From contig JAFGIR010000250.1 of NCBI GenBank assembly GCA_016929515.1, forward strand, positions 1 through 33,489: DNA of 33,489 nt. The letters are read 5' to 3'. The notes beneath the pieces are model-generated. The model was not told where the DNA came from. It was given only the letters and a program-made list of their open reading frames with translations, and made no database searches. Numbering within the stretch: the first letter of the stretch is position 1; every line of letters starts with the position of its first letter. This document shows positions 16,732-24,698 of this stretch, piece by piece. A program made the position numbers and the translations under genes. This DNA comes from Pirellulales bacterium (GTDB taxonomy: Bacteria > Planctomycetota > Planctomycetia > Pirellulales > Thermoguttaceae).

Positions 16732-17154
16732 ATGATAGACGAAACCCCGTCGATTCAGCAAGCCTGTGCCGTTCCCTATCGGCCGACCGCGTCCGGCAAG
16801 CCTGAGTTCTGCCTGATTACGTCCGCCGGCCGGGGCGACTGGATTTTCCCCAAGGGGATCGTCGACCCGGGCGAAACGCTCGAAACGACCGTGCTCAAGG
16901 AAGCCGAGGAAGAGGCCGGCCTGCACGGCAAGGTCGAGGGCGAACCCTTGGGAGACTACGTCTACCATAAATGGGGCACGACGCTGCAGGTCACCGCGTT
17001 CTTAATGCGCGTGACCACCGAGGACGACGATTGGGACGAAGCCGAGTTTCGTCAGCGGTGCTGGTGCGGCCCGAGCGAAGCGCGCGAACTCCTCCAGCGA
17101 CCCAAGCTTCAGCGACTGCTCGACGCGGCCCTTTCGCGACTGGCCGCCGACTGA
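16732..17154 (+). CDS. Nudix hydrolase
   Basis: A 140-residue protein. The Nudix box spans residues 42-64: Gly42, Glu48, Lys56, Glu57, Glu60, Glu61, Gly63 and Leu64 fit Gx5Ex7REUxEExGU with Lys in place of the Arg. WIFPKG just before the box is the pattern of the diphosphoinositol/diadenosine polyphosphate type (FPKG). Such enzymes hydrolyse nucleoside diphosphate derivatives using magnesium. The substrate cannot be told from the sequence. No good ribosome-binding site precedes the ATG. The 3' end overlaps the convergent ArnT-like gene by 46 bases. Confidence 0.88.
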   Translation: MIDETPSIQQACAVPYRPTASGKPEFCLITSAGRGDWIFPKGIVDPGETLETTVLKEAEEEAGLHGKVEGEPLGDYVYHKWGTTLQVTAFLMRVTTEDDDWDEAEFRQRCWCGPSEARELLQRPKLQRLLDAALSRLAAD

Positions 17155-18842
17155 CGGCAGACGACCACCCACTCACTCGGTTCGGGCTTCTTGAAGCGAT
17201 CACACGGAATGACGGCCAGCGTTTCGAACGAAAACGTCAGGTCGTCCTCGTTCAACGCGCAATTGTAGTAGCAAAAATACTCGCAATCCGGCGGCAGCGA
17301 CTGGCCCGGTTTCGGCACGGGCAGCACTTCGATCGGTTTGCCGTAGTGATAGGCGAACAGGTGATGCACCGGGCCCAAGCTGACCAAACGAACATCCGCG
17401 GGCAACGCTTGTTTCAACGCGGCGACCATGCCGGACTGATCCACGCTGCGACGGGCCAAGGAATTGCCGAGCACGCCGGCAACCGTCATTCCCATGAACG
17501 CGGCCACGCCGATCATGCCGACGACCCGTCCGAGTTGGCTCGCGCGGCGAGCGGACCAGGCAACGGCCACCGCCAGCACGCCAACCGCAAGAGCATAGAC
17601 CACGGCAAATCCGGCCGGCTGGGCAAAAGGAGACTGCCACCGGTCGACAAACGTCACGGCCAACACGACCAACCCGGCGCCGACCATGACCACGGCCATT
17701 CCACCCAGGTATTGCGGCCAGATCCGCCGCCAACGCGCCGAGGAGTCGGCTTGCCAACATCGCTCGACCGCCAGTCCAACAAACAAGGCAAAACACGGGT
17801 AAAGCGGCATGAAATATCGACTCCGGGCGGTGGGCACGAACCAAACCGAAGGAAACGTAACCAAAATCGCCACCAGGAAGAACTTAACGTGGTCCCGAGC
17901 CGTACCGATGTGTCGGCGAAAGTCGCGATTCGAATAGGCCAGCAAAAGATAGGACCAGGGCAAAAGGCACCCAAGAAGGATCTCCAGCGGATAGGTGAAG
18001 AAGTGGCTCACATAATCCGTCCAGTCCGTATCGGTGAATCGCACGGCCACGTTGCGGCCATAGATGCGAAGCGTGCCGTCAAAACCCACGGCCAGATAGT
18101 AGGGCACTTGCCACGTACCCCAAACGAGCAGGAACACGCCAATCCCGACAACGTGCCCCCAGCTCAATGCGTCGCGCCATTGCCGGGTGATCAAAAGATA
18201 AACGGCCACGGTCGCGACGAAATAGACGGGCGCTTGCGGCCCTTTGGTGAGCGTCCCCAACGCAACCATGAAGTAGGCAACACTCCAGGTGCAAGCCGCC
18301 GGCCAACGCCGGGTACGACCATAGTGCCACAGCAATAGCGAACCGGTCACGAAGAACGTGAACATCATGTCCGTTTCGCCAAGCCGTCCCAATTCGAGCA
18401 CTTGGGCTGTTGAAGCAAACGTCACGCCCGCAGCCAACGAAGCCGTCCGCGAAAGGAACAACCGGGCGTAGGCATAGACCAACAGAACCACCCCAAGGAC
18501 GGCCAAGACACTGGGCAGACGGATAGCCCAACGATCGACCTTCTCGCGCAACAGCCCAAGCAGCCCAATGGCCCAGTTTTGCAGAGGCGGACGGCTGAAA
18601 TAAAGTTGCCCTTGTTGATGGGGAACAATCCAGTCGCCGTCGCCGATCATCTCGACAGCCACCTGGGCCCGGCGCGATTCCTCACCGCGCACGTTCAGAA
18701 AACCGAGTCGCGGCAAAAAGAGACATGCAACCAAGACAACTAGCCCGGCGGCCTCCCACTCCAGCCACCAGCGGCCCGAGGAAACTGAAGGCAAGTTAAT
18801 GTCTAACCCCGTGGATGTAGCGTCCGTCTTACCCGCCGTCAT
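17109..18842 (-). CDS. ArnT-like (GT83/PMT_2) membrane glycosyltransferase
   Basis: A 577-residue protein with about a dozen membrane spans. The start at 18842 has an AGGG ribosome-binding site six bases upstream and leads straight into the family; a longer in-frame start at 19043 adds 67 residues of non-family sequence. After the first span the loop reads NVRGEESRRAQVAVEMI, matching the acidic (D/E)ExRxAxxAxEM loop of ArnT and other PMT_2-type enzymes. YFSRPPLQNW follows, as in the family. These enzymes transfer sugars from polyprenyl-phosphate carriers to lipid A, glycans or proteins at the outer face of the inner membrane. A C-terminal soluble domain of about 120 residues follows the spans. 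The sugar and acceptor are unknown. The nearby polysaccharide genes fit a role in surface glycan modification. Confidence 0.8.
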   Translation of the reverse strand: MTAGKTDATSTGLDINLPSVSSGRWWLEWEAAGLVVLVACLFLPRLGFLNVRGEESRRAQVAVEMIGDGDWIVPHQQGQLYFSRPPLQNWAIGLLGLLREKVDRWAIRLPSVLAVLGVVLLVYAYARLFLSRTASLAAGVTFASTAQVLELGRLGETDMMFTFFVTGSLLLWHYGRTRRWPAACTWSVAYFMVALGTLTKGPQAPVYFVATVAVYLLITRQWRDALSWGHVVGIGVFLLVWGTWQVPYYLAVGFDGTLRIYGRNVAVRFTDTDWTDYVSHFFTYPLEILLGCLLPWSYLLLAYSNRDFRRHIGTARDHVKFFLVAILVTFPSVWFVPTARSRYFMPLYPCFALFVGLAVERCWQADSSARWRRIWPQYLGGMAVVMVGAGLVVLAVTFVDRWQSPFAQPAGFAVVYALAVGVLAVAVAWSARRASQLGRVVGMIGVAAFMGMTVAGVLGNSLARRSVDQSGMVAALKQALPADVRLVSLGPVHHLFAYHYGKPIEVLPVPKPGQSLPPDCEYFCYYNCALNEDDLTFSFETLAVIPCDRFKKPEPSEWVVVCRQSAASRERAASSSR

Positions 18843-19407
18843 TACTACCCTGCCTGAGAGTGCCTCTCCGTGTGAATCTACACAAGCGGCGCATTTGAGT
18901 GGGAATCTGTCACAGGATGGCAGAGCCGCCAACCAATGGGTGCTTCCGCACCACGAAAAAACCCGCTCCCGTCGGTCGCTGGACTCTGCGAAAAAGCACA
19001 CGATCTTCGAGATTAGTAGTACAGAAACCTTGGACCGAATCAAGGGCAGTTTGTCCGGCGTCGCAGAGGCTACCGCAGGGCGACTTTTTCGCTTTTCACG
19101 TCCTTTTCTCGATGGAACGAAGATGTGCTAGGACCGCCAAACCAATCGGCGCCAACGACTACTGTTGACACCCGGATCTCTCGGATTATTGCGTACTGAC
19201 CTTGACGTTGAGGGTCGACCTTGTCTACTGTACGCCCTTCCGGGACATTTGGAACTGACACAACCGCCAAGGAGCTTTGCTCGATCCTCGGCCATGCCCC
19301 ACTCAAGTCGGACCAGCACTACGATAGGCGTTGACCAGAAGCCTACCCCTAGCGCGGTCTCCTGATGGGCAGTCACCGTGGAGAACTACACCGAAGAGGT
19401 AGCTCGA
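18843..19407. other. Intergenic region between divergent genes
   Basis: This 565-base stretch has no gene I can support. A consensus -35 box TTGACA lies at 19165-19170 on the plus strand, but the -10 position 17 bases on (ATTGCG) is poor. Another TTGACG at 19202 also lacks a good -10. One of these may start the plus-strand polysaccharide region. The N-terminal extension of the glycosyltransferase frame (18843-19043) is not family sequence and is not included in that gene. Confidence 0.35.
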
Positions 19408-19707
19408 ATGAAATGCCCCGTATGTTGGTCCGAGAAAGCCTTTCGCCGGCCGGCAAAAGGCCTGAAGGACTCGCTGCTTCGGTGTCTGTTGATGGTACCG
19501 TTCAAGTGTCAGCACTGTTTTCACAAGTTCTACGTTCCTTGGTTCTTCACGCTTGGCAAGGACACGGAACCGCCGGCGTCGGATAAGTCCCGCATTCGGC
19601 CAACTCGGATTCCCGCATCGCGGAGACACTCTGCCACGGCGGGGCAATCCACGAGGTCGGGCACCGCGGCTCGTCGCCATCGATCGTCCACGCAACGAAG
19701 AGGATAG
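19408..19707 (+). CDS. Small zinc-ribbon protein with basic tail
   Basis: A 99-residue protein. The ATG at 19408 has an AGAGG ribosome-binding site seven bases upstream and begins directly with MKCPVC; an in-frame GTG at 19378 is less likely. Cys3, Cys6, Cys34 and Cys37 form two CxxC knuckles of a zinc ribbon. Hydrophobic residues between and after them (LLRCLLMVPF and FYVPWFF) may be a hairpin. The C-terminal half is Arg/Ser/Thr-rich and probably disordered. I recall similar short zinc-ribbon proteins in planctomycetes but no assigned function. It begins a plus-strand gene run and is 59 bases before the CpsB-like phosphatase. Confidence 0.6.
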   Translation: MKCPVCWSEKAFRRPAKGLKDSLLRCLLMVPFKCQHCFHKFYVPWFFTLGKDTEPPASDKSRIRPTRIPASRRHSATAGQSTRSGTAARRHRSSTQRRG

Positions 19708-19766
19708 ACCCAAGGCAAAATCCTGTCTCCTGGGGCTGGTCAACTCGCGTTGAGCAAGGAAGCGCC

Positions 19767-20576
19767 GTGTCACGCCGCGAGACCTTTATCGATACGCACT
19801 GCCACCTCTTGCCAGGCGTGGACGACGGTGCCATCACGTGGGAAGACGCCTTGGCCATGGCGAGGGCAGCGGCCGCCGACGGCATCTCGGTGGCCATCGT
19901 GACGCCTCATCAATTGGGCACGAACCGACAACTCAACGGCCCAACGATTCGGGCGAAGACGGCTCATCTGCAACAATTCCTGAACCAGAACCATGTCTCG
20001 CTCCACGTGTTGCCGGGCGCCGAAGTCCGCGTCGAGCCCGACCTGGTCGAGAAAATCCGCGAGGGCGAAGTCCTCACCCTGGCCGATCGAGGCCGCTATG
20101 TGTTGCTTGAACTCCCGCACGAAGTCTACTTGCCGTTGGACGAAATGCTCCAGAACCTGCGTCGCGCCGGCCTGATTGGCATTCTGGCCCACATCGAACG
20201 CAACCAGGGCGTACTCGCTCAGCCGTCCGTCATCCAACCGCTCCTCGACTCGGGTTGCCTGCTTCAGGTGACGGCCGCCAGCATCACCGGAAGCTTCGGC
20301 CCGCATGTCCAGAAGTTGGCTGAGCGGTTGATCCAACAAGGTCAGGTACAGTTTATCGCGACCGACGCCCACGGAGTCAACGTGCGGCGGCCCCAGATGC
20401 AGCGTGCCTTTCAGAGAACCGTCGAGTTGGCCGGCTATCGCACGGCCTGCGACCTGTTCTGCAACCATCCGGCCGCCGTTGTCAACGACCAACCACTGGC
20501 TCTCTGGACGAAAAAGACGTCTCACTCGAAACGGCCGGGCCTCGGTCGTTGGTTCCCCTGGAGCAAGGCCGGGTGA
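19767..20576 (+). CDS. CpsB/YwqE-type PHP tyrosine-protein phosphatase
   Basis: A 269-residue PHP-domain protein starting at GTG 19767 with AAGGA seven bases upstream. Family motifs in order: DTHCHLLPGVDDG (9-21), IVTPHQ, PGAEVRV, LLELPHE, LAHIERN, LQVTAASITGSFG and FIATDAHG. These His and Asp residues bind three manganese ions in CpsB/CapC/YwqE enzymes, which dephosphorylate the tyrosine kinases that control capsule and exopolysaccharide length. The partner BY-kinase is not in the window. The stop TGA shares its last base with the next ATG (TGATG), so the downstream metalloprotease is translationally coupled. The polysaccharide genes downstream support a role in surface-glycan control. Confidence 0.87.
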   Translation: MSRRETFIDTHCHLLPGVDDGAITWEDALAMARAAAADGISVAIVTPHQLGTNRQLNGPTIRAKTAHLQQFLNQNHVSLHVLPGAEVRVEPDLVEKIREGEVLTLADRGRYVLLELPHEVYLPLDEMLQNLRRAGLIGILAHIERNQGVLAQPSVIQPLLDSGCLLQVTAASITGSFGPHVQKLAERLIQQGQVQFIATDAHGVNVRRPQMQRAFQRTVELAGYRTACDLFCNHPAAVVNDQPLALWTKKTSHSKRPGLGRWFPWSKAG

Positions 20577-21376
20577 TGCTGTCGCATGAGTCTCATCCGC
20601 GGGCGAAAACCCGTTGCGTTCTGCTGCTGATCCTGCTTCTGCTTGCCGGCTTCAAGCCGTGCCAAGCCCAAAGTTGGGTCGACACGCGCGTTGCCGGACC
20701 CTTTGTCGTTCGGGCCGACTTTCCCCTCGTCGGTCTAGAACGATTGCTCGGCGAATTGGCTCGACTGCAGACCGATCTGGGCCGCTCGTTGAATCTCCAA
20801 CCTCCAGGAGAATCGGTCGAACTCTATCTGTTCCAAGACGAGAAGACGTATCGCGCCTATTTGCGGCAGCACTTTCCCAAAATACCCTACCGCCGCGCGC
20901 TTTTTATCAAGGACAAGGGGCCGGGCAAGGTTTTGGTGCATCGGAGTCCGGAATTCGCCGTCGATATCCGGCATGAGTGTACCCACGCACTGCTGCATTC
21001 GACTCTGCCCATGGTTCCGCTCTGGCTCGACGAAGGGCTTGCCGAGTACTTTGAACGAGCCCCCGAAGAAAGAGCGTACGACAACCCGTACTTCGAGAGC
21101 GTGAAATGGGCAGCCCGTTTCGGTCTGGTCCCAAGTCTCGAACAATTGGAGAGCAAAGGCGATTTCTCGAAATTACGTCACAATGACTATCGAAATAGTT
21201 GGGCATGGGTCCATTTCATGCTGCACGGCCCGACCGAAGCACGCCACGAACTGATTCGTTTTCTGGCCGATATTCAAGCAAGTACACCGCCCGGCACGTT
21301 GAGTCAAAGGCTCGCCCACCGCCTTCCCAAGACGAAATCCCAGTTCGCCAAACACTTCAAGACGTGGGAACGCTAG
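20576..21376 (+). CDS. Secreted zinc metalloprotease-like protein (DUF1570 type)
   Basis: A 266-residue exported protein; ATG 20576 shares one base with the previous stop. Residues 1 to about 31 form a signal peptide ending near CQAQ. HECTHALLH carries the zinc-binding HExxH (His133, Glu134, His137). LWLDEGLAEYFE follows, with Glu153 as the probable third zinc ligand, the gluzincin pattern of the peptidase MA/DUF1570 group. KVLVHRSP and a C-terminal helical region complete the domain. Substrate unknown. Coupling to the CpsB-like gene suggests a linked function in the envelope, but that is inference. The members I know of this group in planctomycetes are uncharacterised. Confidence 0.78.
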   Translation: MLSHESHPRAKTRCVLLLILLLLAGFKPCQAQSWVDTRVAGPFVVRADFPLVGLERLLGELARLQTDLGRSLNLQPPGESVELYLFQDEKTYRAYLRQHFPKIPYRRALFIKDKGPGKVLVHRSPEFAVDIRHECTHALLHSTLPMVPLWLDEGLAEYFERAPEERAYDNPYFESVKWAARFGLVPSLEQLESKGDFSKLRHNDYRNSWAWVHFMLHGPTEARHELIRFLADIQASTPPGTLSQRLAHRLPKTKSQFAKHFKTWER

Positions 21377-21377
21377 G

Positions 21378-21430
21378 AAGACGTCCAGGATCCGGTGCGA
21401 AGAACCAGCTTCTGACCGGTCCATCGTCTT
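21378..21430 (+). terminator. Three-part stem-loop just after the metalloprotease gene
   Basis: Starting two bases after the stop, AAGACG (21378-21383) pairs with CGTCTT (21425-21430), CCGGT (21392-21396) with ACCGG (21415-21419), and GAAG (21399-21402) with CTTC (21409-21412) around a six-base loop. Only a weak T-rich stretch follows, so it may be a terminator or an mRNA-stabilising 3' structure. Confidence 0.4.
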
Positions 21431-21721
21431 TGCGTTCTGCCTAATTCCCGCCCACGCACAAGCCTTCCAATTGACCCTAACTTGCCAAGTCAGCCTTGTC
21501 GCCGACGAGTCATCCGGCCAAGTTGGAATGTTCTTGCCCGGTGTGTCTCTTGCCCCAAAAAGCCTCTTGGGGTCGCGAAGTTGCTCTTTCCCAAGAAACC
21601 CGTTTCCTGTAGCATCCCGCCTCGCCCTGATTGCCTTGCCGATCGCACTCGGGGTCGGCAACGGGACGGGCTGTCTTCGAAAGGGCGTCTCGGTTCAATG
21701 GATATAGAAAGGACGAGTCTC
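21431..21721 (+). other. Spacer before the small secreted protein
   Basis: A 291-base stretch with one short hairpin, CCCCAA-aaagcctc-TTGGGG at 21551-21570. An in-frame extension of the next gene reaches back to 21482 but reads as non-coding and has no ribosome-binding site. No convincing promoter was found. Confidence 0.35.
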
Positions 21722-22276
21722 ATGAAATTGACGGCGTGGTTACGAACACTGATGCTAGTGCTGGCATGTCTAGGTCTGCTAATTCCCGCACCGGCCATGG
21801 CAGCGGTCGCGGCGCCGGACAAAGTCACTCCGGGGCCCCACCCACAACAAATAAAGGCCATTGACGTCGAACTGCATAAGGACGGCATGCTTGTCGGCCA
21901 GGTGGTCAATGCCCAAGGCATACCTCAGAACAAAGTACCTCTCTCCTTGATTCAGGGAGACAAGACGCTCGTCAAAACCGCCACGAACCGAGGCGGCTTC
22001 TTCGCCGTCAAGGAGGTCCCGTCGGGAACCTACCGAGTCGTGGCCGACAAGACACAAGGCGTCTATCGCCTTTGGGCAAACAAGACGGCTCCTCCCAACG
22101 CGCAGCCGGGCGCTCTGTTGGTCGTCGGGCAAGGCCCGGCCCGAGGACAGACCGGACCGTTGGCCTACTGGCTCGGCAATCCATGGATCATCGGTGGTCT
22201 AGTGGCCGCGGCGGTCGCGATTCCGGTCGCCATCCACAATCATCAAGTTGACAACGACACGCCCGCAAGCCCCTAA
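21722..22276 (+). CDS. Small exported protein with regulatory-like beta-sandwich domain
   Basis: A 184-residue protein. ATG 21722 has an AGGA ribosome-binding site eight bases away and starts a signal peptide cleaved near AMA-AVAA (about residue 27). The middle resembles a carboxypeptidase regulatory-like domain: GQVVNAQGIPQNKVPLSLIQ, then TATNRGGFFAVKEVPSGTYRV. This is a beta-sandwich often found in planctomycete exported proteins. A hydrophobic span at about 155-172 (IIGGLVAAAVAIPVAI) near the C-terminus probably anchors it. No catalytic residues are seen; a binding or scaffolding role is likely. It lies in the polysaccharide region but is separated from both neighbours by long spacers. Confidence 0.7.
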   Translation: MKLTAWLRTLMLVLACLGLLIPAPAMAAVAAPDKVTPGPHPQQIKAIDVELHKDGMLVGQVVNAQGIPQNKVPLSLIQGDKTLVKTATNRGGFFAVKEVPSGTYRVVADKTQGVYRLWANKTAPPNAQPGALLVVGQGPARGQTGPLAYWLGNPWIIGGLVAAAVAIPVAIHNHQVDNDTPASP

Positions 22277-22388
22277 AGCTCTGTCACAAAGAGATTTCAG
22301 GGATTGATCCTCCTCCGGGGCACCGCTGTGCCATGCCCCCAACGGCCCAGCACCCCCAAGATGACGACCCACGAGGGCTTGTCTCGGG

Positions 22389-22478
22389 CCACGAATCCAT
22401 GTCGTTTCGTAGGGCGAAATTCCCCTTGAGCCGCACATGCTTTGCGTCTCGGCTCGAGTTTCGCCCTCCGTCTCGTGG
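22389..22478. ncRNA. Candidate structured RNA or complex inverted repeat
   Basis: Three nested arms: CCACGA (22389-22394) with TCGTGG (22473-22478); AGGGCGAAA (22411-22419) with TTTCGCCCT (22459-22467); CTTGAGCCG (22425-22433) with CGGCTCGAG (22450-22458), the last with one G-U pair. The terminal loop is 16 bases. The two inner right-hand arms are contiguous, giving a nearly continuous 18-pair helix with a one-sided bulge. Strand cannot be told from the sequence. It lies upstream of the promoter of the following gene, so a leader role there is unlikely unless a second promoter exists. It could be a small RNA or a palindromic repeat element. Confidence 0.3.
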
Positions 22479-22633
22479 TAGCTCGTCTCGCTCCGGTTGC
22501 CTCGGCCCACCCCCGGCTTGCGATTCGGACGACCCTCTTTCGGCTCACCGTCGACTTGTTCACTTCGCGTCCGCGACAGTCGGTCTGCCTAACGGAACTT
22601 ACTTGCATATCAAGATTTGCGGCCGAAATGGTG

Positions 22634-22663
22634 TTGACTGCGGACGGGTTTTCTTGCTATTAA
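22634..22663 (+). promoter_or_regulatory. Probable sigma70-type promoter for the dehydratase gene
   Basis: TTGACT (22634-22639), an 18-base spacer and TATTAA (22658-22663). The -35 box matches at five of six positions. Transcription would start near 22670, about 48 bases before the ATG and just ahead of the 22676-22696 hairpin. Confidence 0.45.
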
Positions 22664-22675
22664 CTCCCCTTCATT

Positions 22676-22696
22676 TTCGAGAGACCTACTCTCGAA
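22676..22696 (+). promoter_or_regulatory. Hairpin at the predicted 5' end of the dehydratase transcript
   Basis: TTCGAGAG-accta-CTCTCGAA is a perfect eight-base-pair stem with a five-base loop. It ends eight bases before the AAGGAGG ribosome-binding site (22705-22711). At this place it could stabilise the mRNA end, tune translation, or be a DNA operator. Confidence 0.45.
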
Positions 22697-22717
22697 GGTT
22701 GCTGAAGGAGGCATGCC

Positions 22718-24649
22718 ATGGCATGGATGCGTGGTTTACTCTGCTCGTCGGGTTTGATGGATCGAGGACGAGCCATCCGGCAGACACTGAACCATCCAGA
22801 TCGATGGGGGCGGCACGCGGTGGCGCTGATCCTCCTGGCGCCCGTTTTGGTGGCCATTTATTACACGAGCTATTGGCTTCGGTTTGAAGGCTATTTTGGG
22901 CGCGACGCCCTCAACTACTTCTCGTCGACGGTCGCCTGGTTCGTGGCCATTCAACTGGCCGTTTTCGCCTTCTTCGGCGTCCATCGTGGTTGGCGAAACT
23001 TTGTCACGTTCTACGATCTGGTGACGCTCGTCCAAGCCGCCACCTGCGCTTTGCTGCTCACGGCCATGGTGAACCAATTCGTGTTGCCGCGCCACGTGAT
23101 TCCTCGTAGCGTGTTTCTGCTCGATTGGGGTGTGGCAATCGTCGTGCTCGGAGGCACCCGCGCGGCGCTTCGCGTCCTCGAAGAGCGGAGCTGGCGGCTC
23201 CTGACCGAGGCCGACAAGGTGCCCACGCTCATTGTGGGCGCCAATCATACGGGCGAGTTGCTCTGGCGTTCGATCAAGCGGAACGACCTGCCCTATCAGG
23301 TTATCGGATTCGTCGATGAAGACCCGGCCCAGGTTGGAAGCCGCGTGGCGGGCGTGCCGGTCATCGGCACCATCGAACAGACTTGCCAATTAGCCAACCG
23401 GCGCGGCGTCAGCGAAGTCTTGATCGCCACCGGCGAACTCTCCGGCCGGCAGGTGCGCGCTTTGATGGACGACGCCCGAGAACATGAAATCAACGTCAAG
23501 GTGCTTCCCGGTTACGATCAGTTGATCACCGGCAGCGTTTCGCTGCAACCCCGCGCCGTCGAAATCGACGATCTGTTGCGCCGCGAACCGGTCCAACTCG
23601 AACTGGAAAACATCCGCCAGTGGATCGACCATCGGGTGTTGCTCGTGACCGGAAGCGCCGGCAGCATCGGCTCGGAAATCTGCCGCCAATTGCTGCGCTT
23701 CTCGCCCAAACGAATCGTCCTGGTCGACCGGACCGAAACGGGGCAGTTTTTCCTCGAACGCGAACTCCGCAAGATGGCTCGCGGCATTGAGCTCGAAGTC
23801 TGCATGGCCGATATTCTCGATACCGACCGCATGCGTACGATTCTCGAACAACACCAGCCCGACATTATCTTCCACGCCGCCGCCTACAAGCATGTCCCGA
23901 TGATGGAAGCCCATCCGGGCGAGGCCGTCAAAAACATCGTCCTGGCCACCCATTGCCTGGCCGATTTGGCCATGCATCATGGCGTCGAGTCGTTCGTCAT
24001 GATCTCCACCGACAAGGCCGTCCATCCAACCAGCGTGATGGGCGCCTGTAAACGGGCGGCCGAAATCTACGTCCAGTCGCTGGCCGAATTGTCTTCGTGC
24101 CGGTTCGTGACCGTCCGTTTCGGCAACGTGCTCGACTCGGCCGGAAGCGTCGTGCCTGTCTTCCGCGAACAGATTCGCCGCGGTGGGCCCGTCACCGTCA
24201 CCGATCCTTGCATGCAACGCTATTTCATGACCATCCCCGAGGCGGCCGGACTGGTCATTCAAGCCGGCACCATCGGCCGCGCCGGCGAAATCCTCGTCTT
24301 GAACATGGGTGAACCGGTCCGAATCGTCGACCTGGCCGCCGACATGATTCGGCTTTCCGGGTTGCGCGTCGGCGACGACATCGAAATCAAGTTCTCGGGT
24401 ATTCGTCCGGGCGAGAAACTCTATGAGGAACTGCACATCACCGGCGAAACCGAGCTTCCCACGCGACACCCCAAGATTTCCATTGCCGACAGCCGGCGCC
24501 GCGAGCCGGCCACCGTGCTCGAACAAATCCAGCGGCTCGAAGCCGTCGCCGACAGCACCGACTCCAAAGTGATTGAACGACTCCACGAAGTCGTGCCCAC
24601 CTATCAGGGCCGCCTTTCGGAAGAGAAGAAGACGCCGGTCGCCGCGTGA
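22718..24649 (+). CDS. FlaA1/CapD-type nucleotide-sugar dehydratase/epimerase
   Basis: A 643-residue membrane protein with AAGGAGG six bases before the ATG. Four membrane spans at about 33-53, 70-88, 104-124 and 132-150 are followed by a first nucleotide-binding fold (168-240, PTLIVGANHTGELLW) and the catalytic short-chain dehydrogenase domain from about 300. VTGSAGSIGSE (310-320) is the glycine-rich NAD loop. FHAAAYKHVPMME and MISTDKAVHPTSVMG (428-442) followed by CKR carry the active-site Ser/Thr, Asp, Lys and the Met-x3-Lys that replaces the usual Tyr-x3-Lys in FlaA1-type 4,6-dehydratases. Members such as WbpM, PglF and CapD convert UDP-GlcNAc to 4-keto-6-deoxy sugars for surface polysaccharide or glycoprotein synthesis. 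It probably provides the first modified sugar for a glycan made with the glycosyltransferases nearby. Confidence 0.9.
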   Translation: MAWMRGLLCSSGLMDRGRAIRQTLNHPDRWGRHAVALILLAPVLVAIYYTSYWLRFEGYFGRDALNYFSSTVAWFVAIQLAVFAFFGVHRGWRNFVTFYDLVTLVQAATCALLLTAMVNQFVLPRHVIPRSVFLLDWGVAIVVLGGTRAALRVLEERSWRLLTEADKVPTLIVGANHTGELLWRSIKRNDLPYQVIGFVDEDPAQVGSRVAGVPVIGTIEQTCQLANRRGVSEVLIATGELSGRQVRALMDDAREHEINVKVLPGYDQLITGSVSLQPRAVEIDDLLRREPVQLELENIRQWIDHRVLLVTGSAGSIGSEICRQLLRFSPKRIVLVDRTETGQFFLERELRKMARGIELEVCMADILDTDRMRTILEQHQPDIIFHAAAYKHVPMMEAHPGEAVKNIVLATHCLADLAMHHGVESFVMISTDKAVHPTSVMGACKRAAEIYVQSLAELSSCRFVTVRFGNVLDSAGSVVPVFREQIRRGGPVTVTDPCMQRYFMTIPEAAGLVIQAGTIGRAGEILVLNMGEPVRIVDLAADMIRLSGLRVGDDIEIKFSGIRPGEKLYEELHITGETELPTRHPKISIADSRRREPATVLEQIQRLEAVADSTDSKVIERLHEVVPTYQGRLSEEKKTPVAA

Positions 24650-24698
24650 CGTGTTGTCGCCGACCGCGCATTGCCGAGCCGGGATTCTCTTTCTGCGA

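Larger units (their letters stand above)
22277..22717. other. Intergenic region with nested inverted repeats and a promoter
   Basis: This 441-base stretch holds a GGCAC-cgct-GTGCC hairpin (22319-22332), probably ending the upstream gene, the nested structure at 22389-22478, a sigma70-like promoter at 22634-22663 and a start-proximal hairpin at 22676-22696. No coding region is supported in either direction. Confidence 0.5.

Noticed and set aside
23390-24586. 398-residue minus-strand frame
   Set aside because: Antisense to the FlaA1/CapD-type gene; Asp/His/Gly-rich shadow composition.
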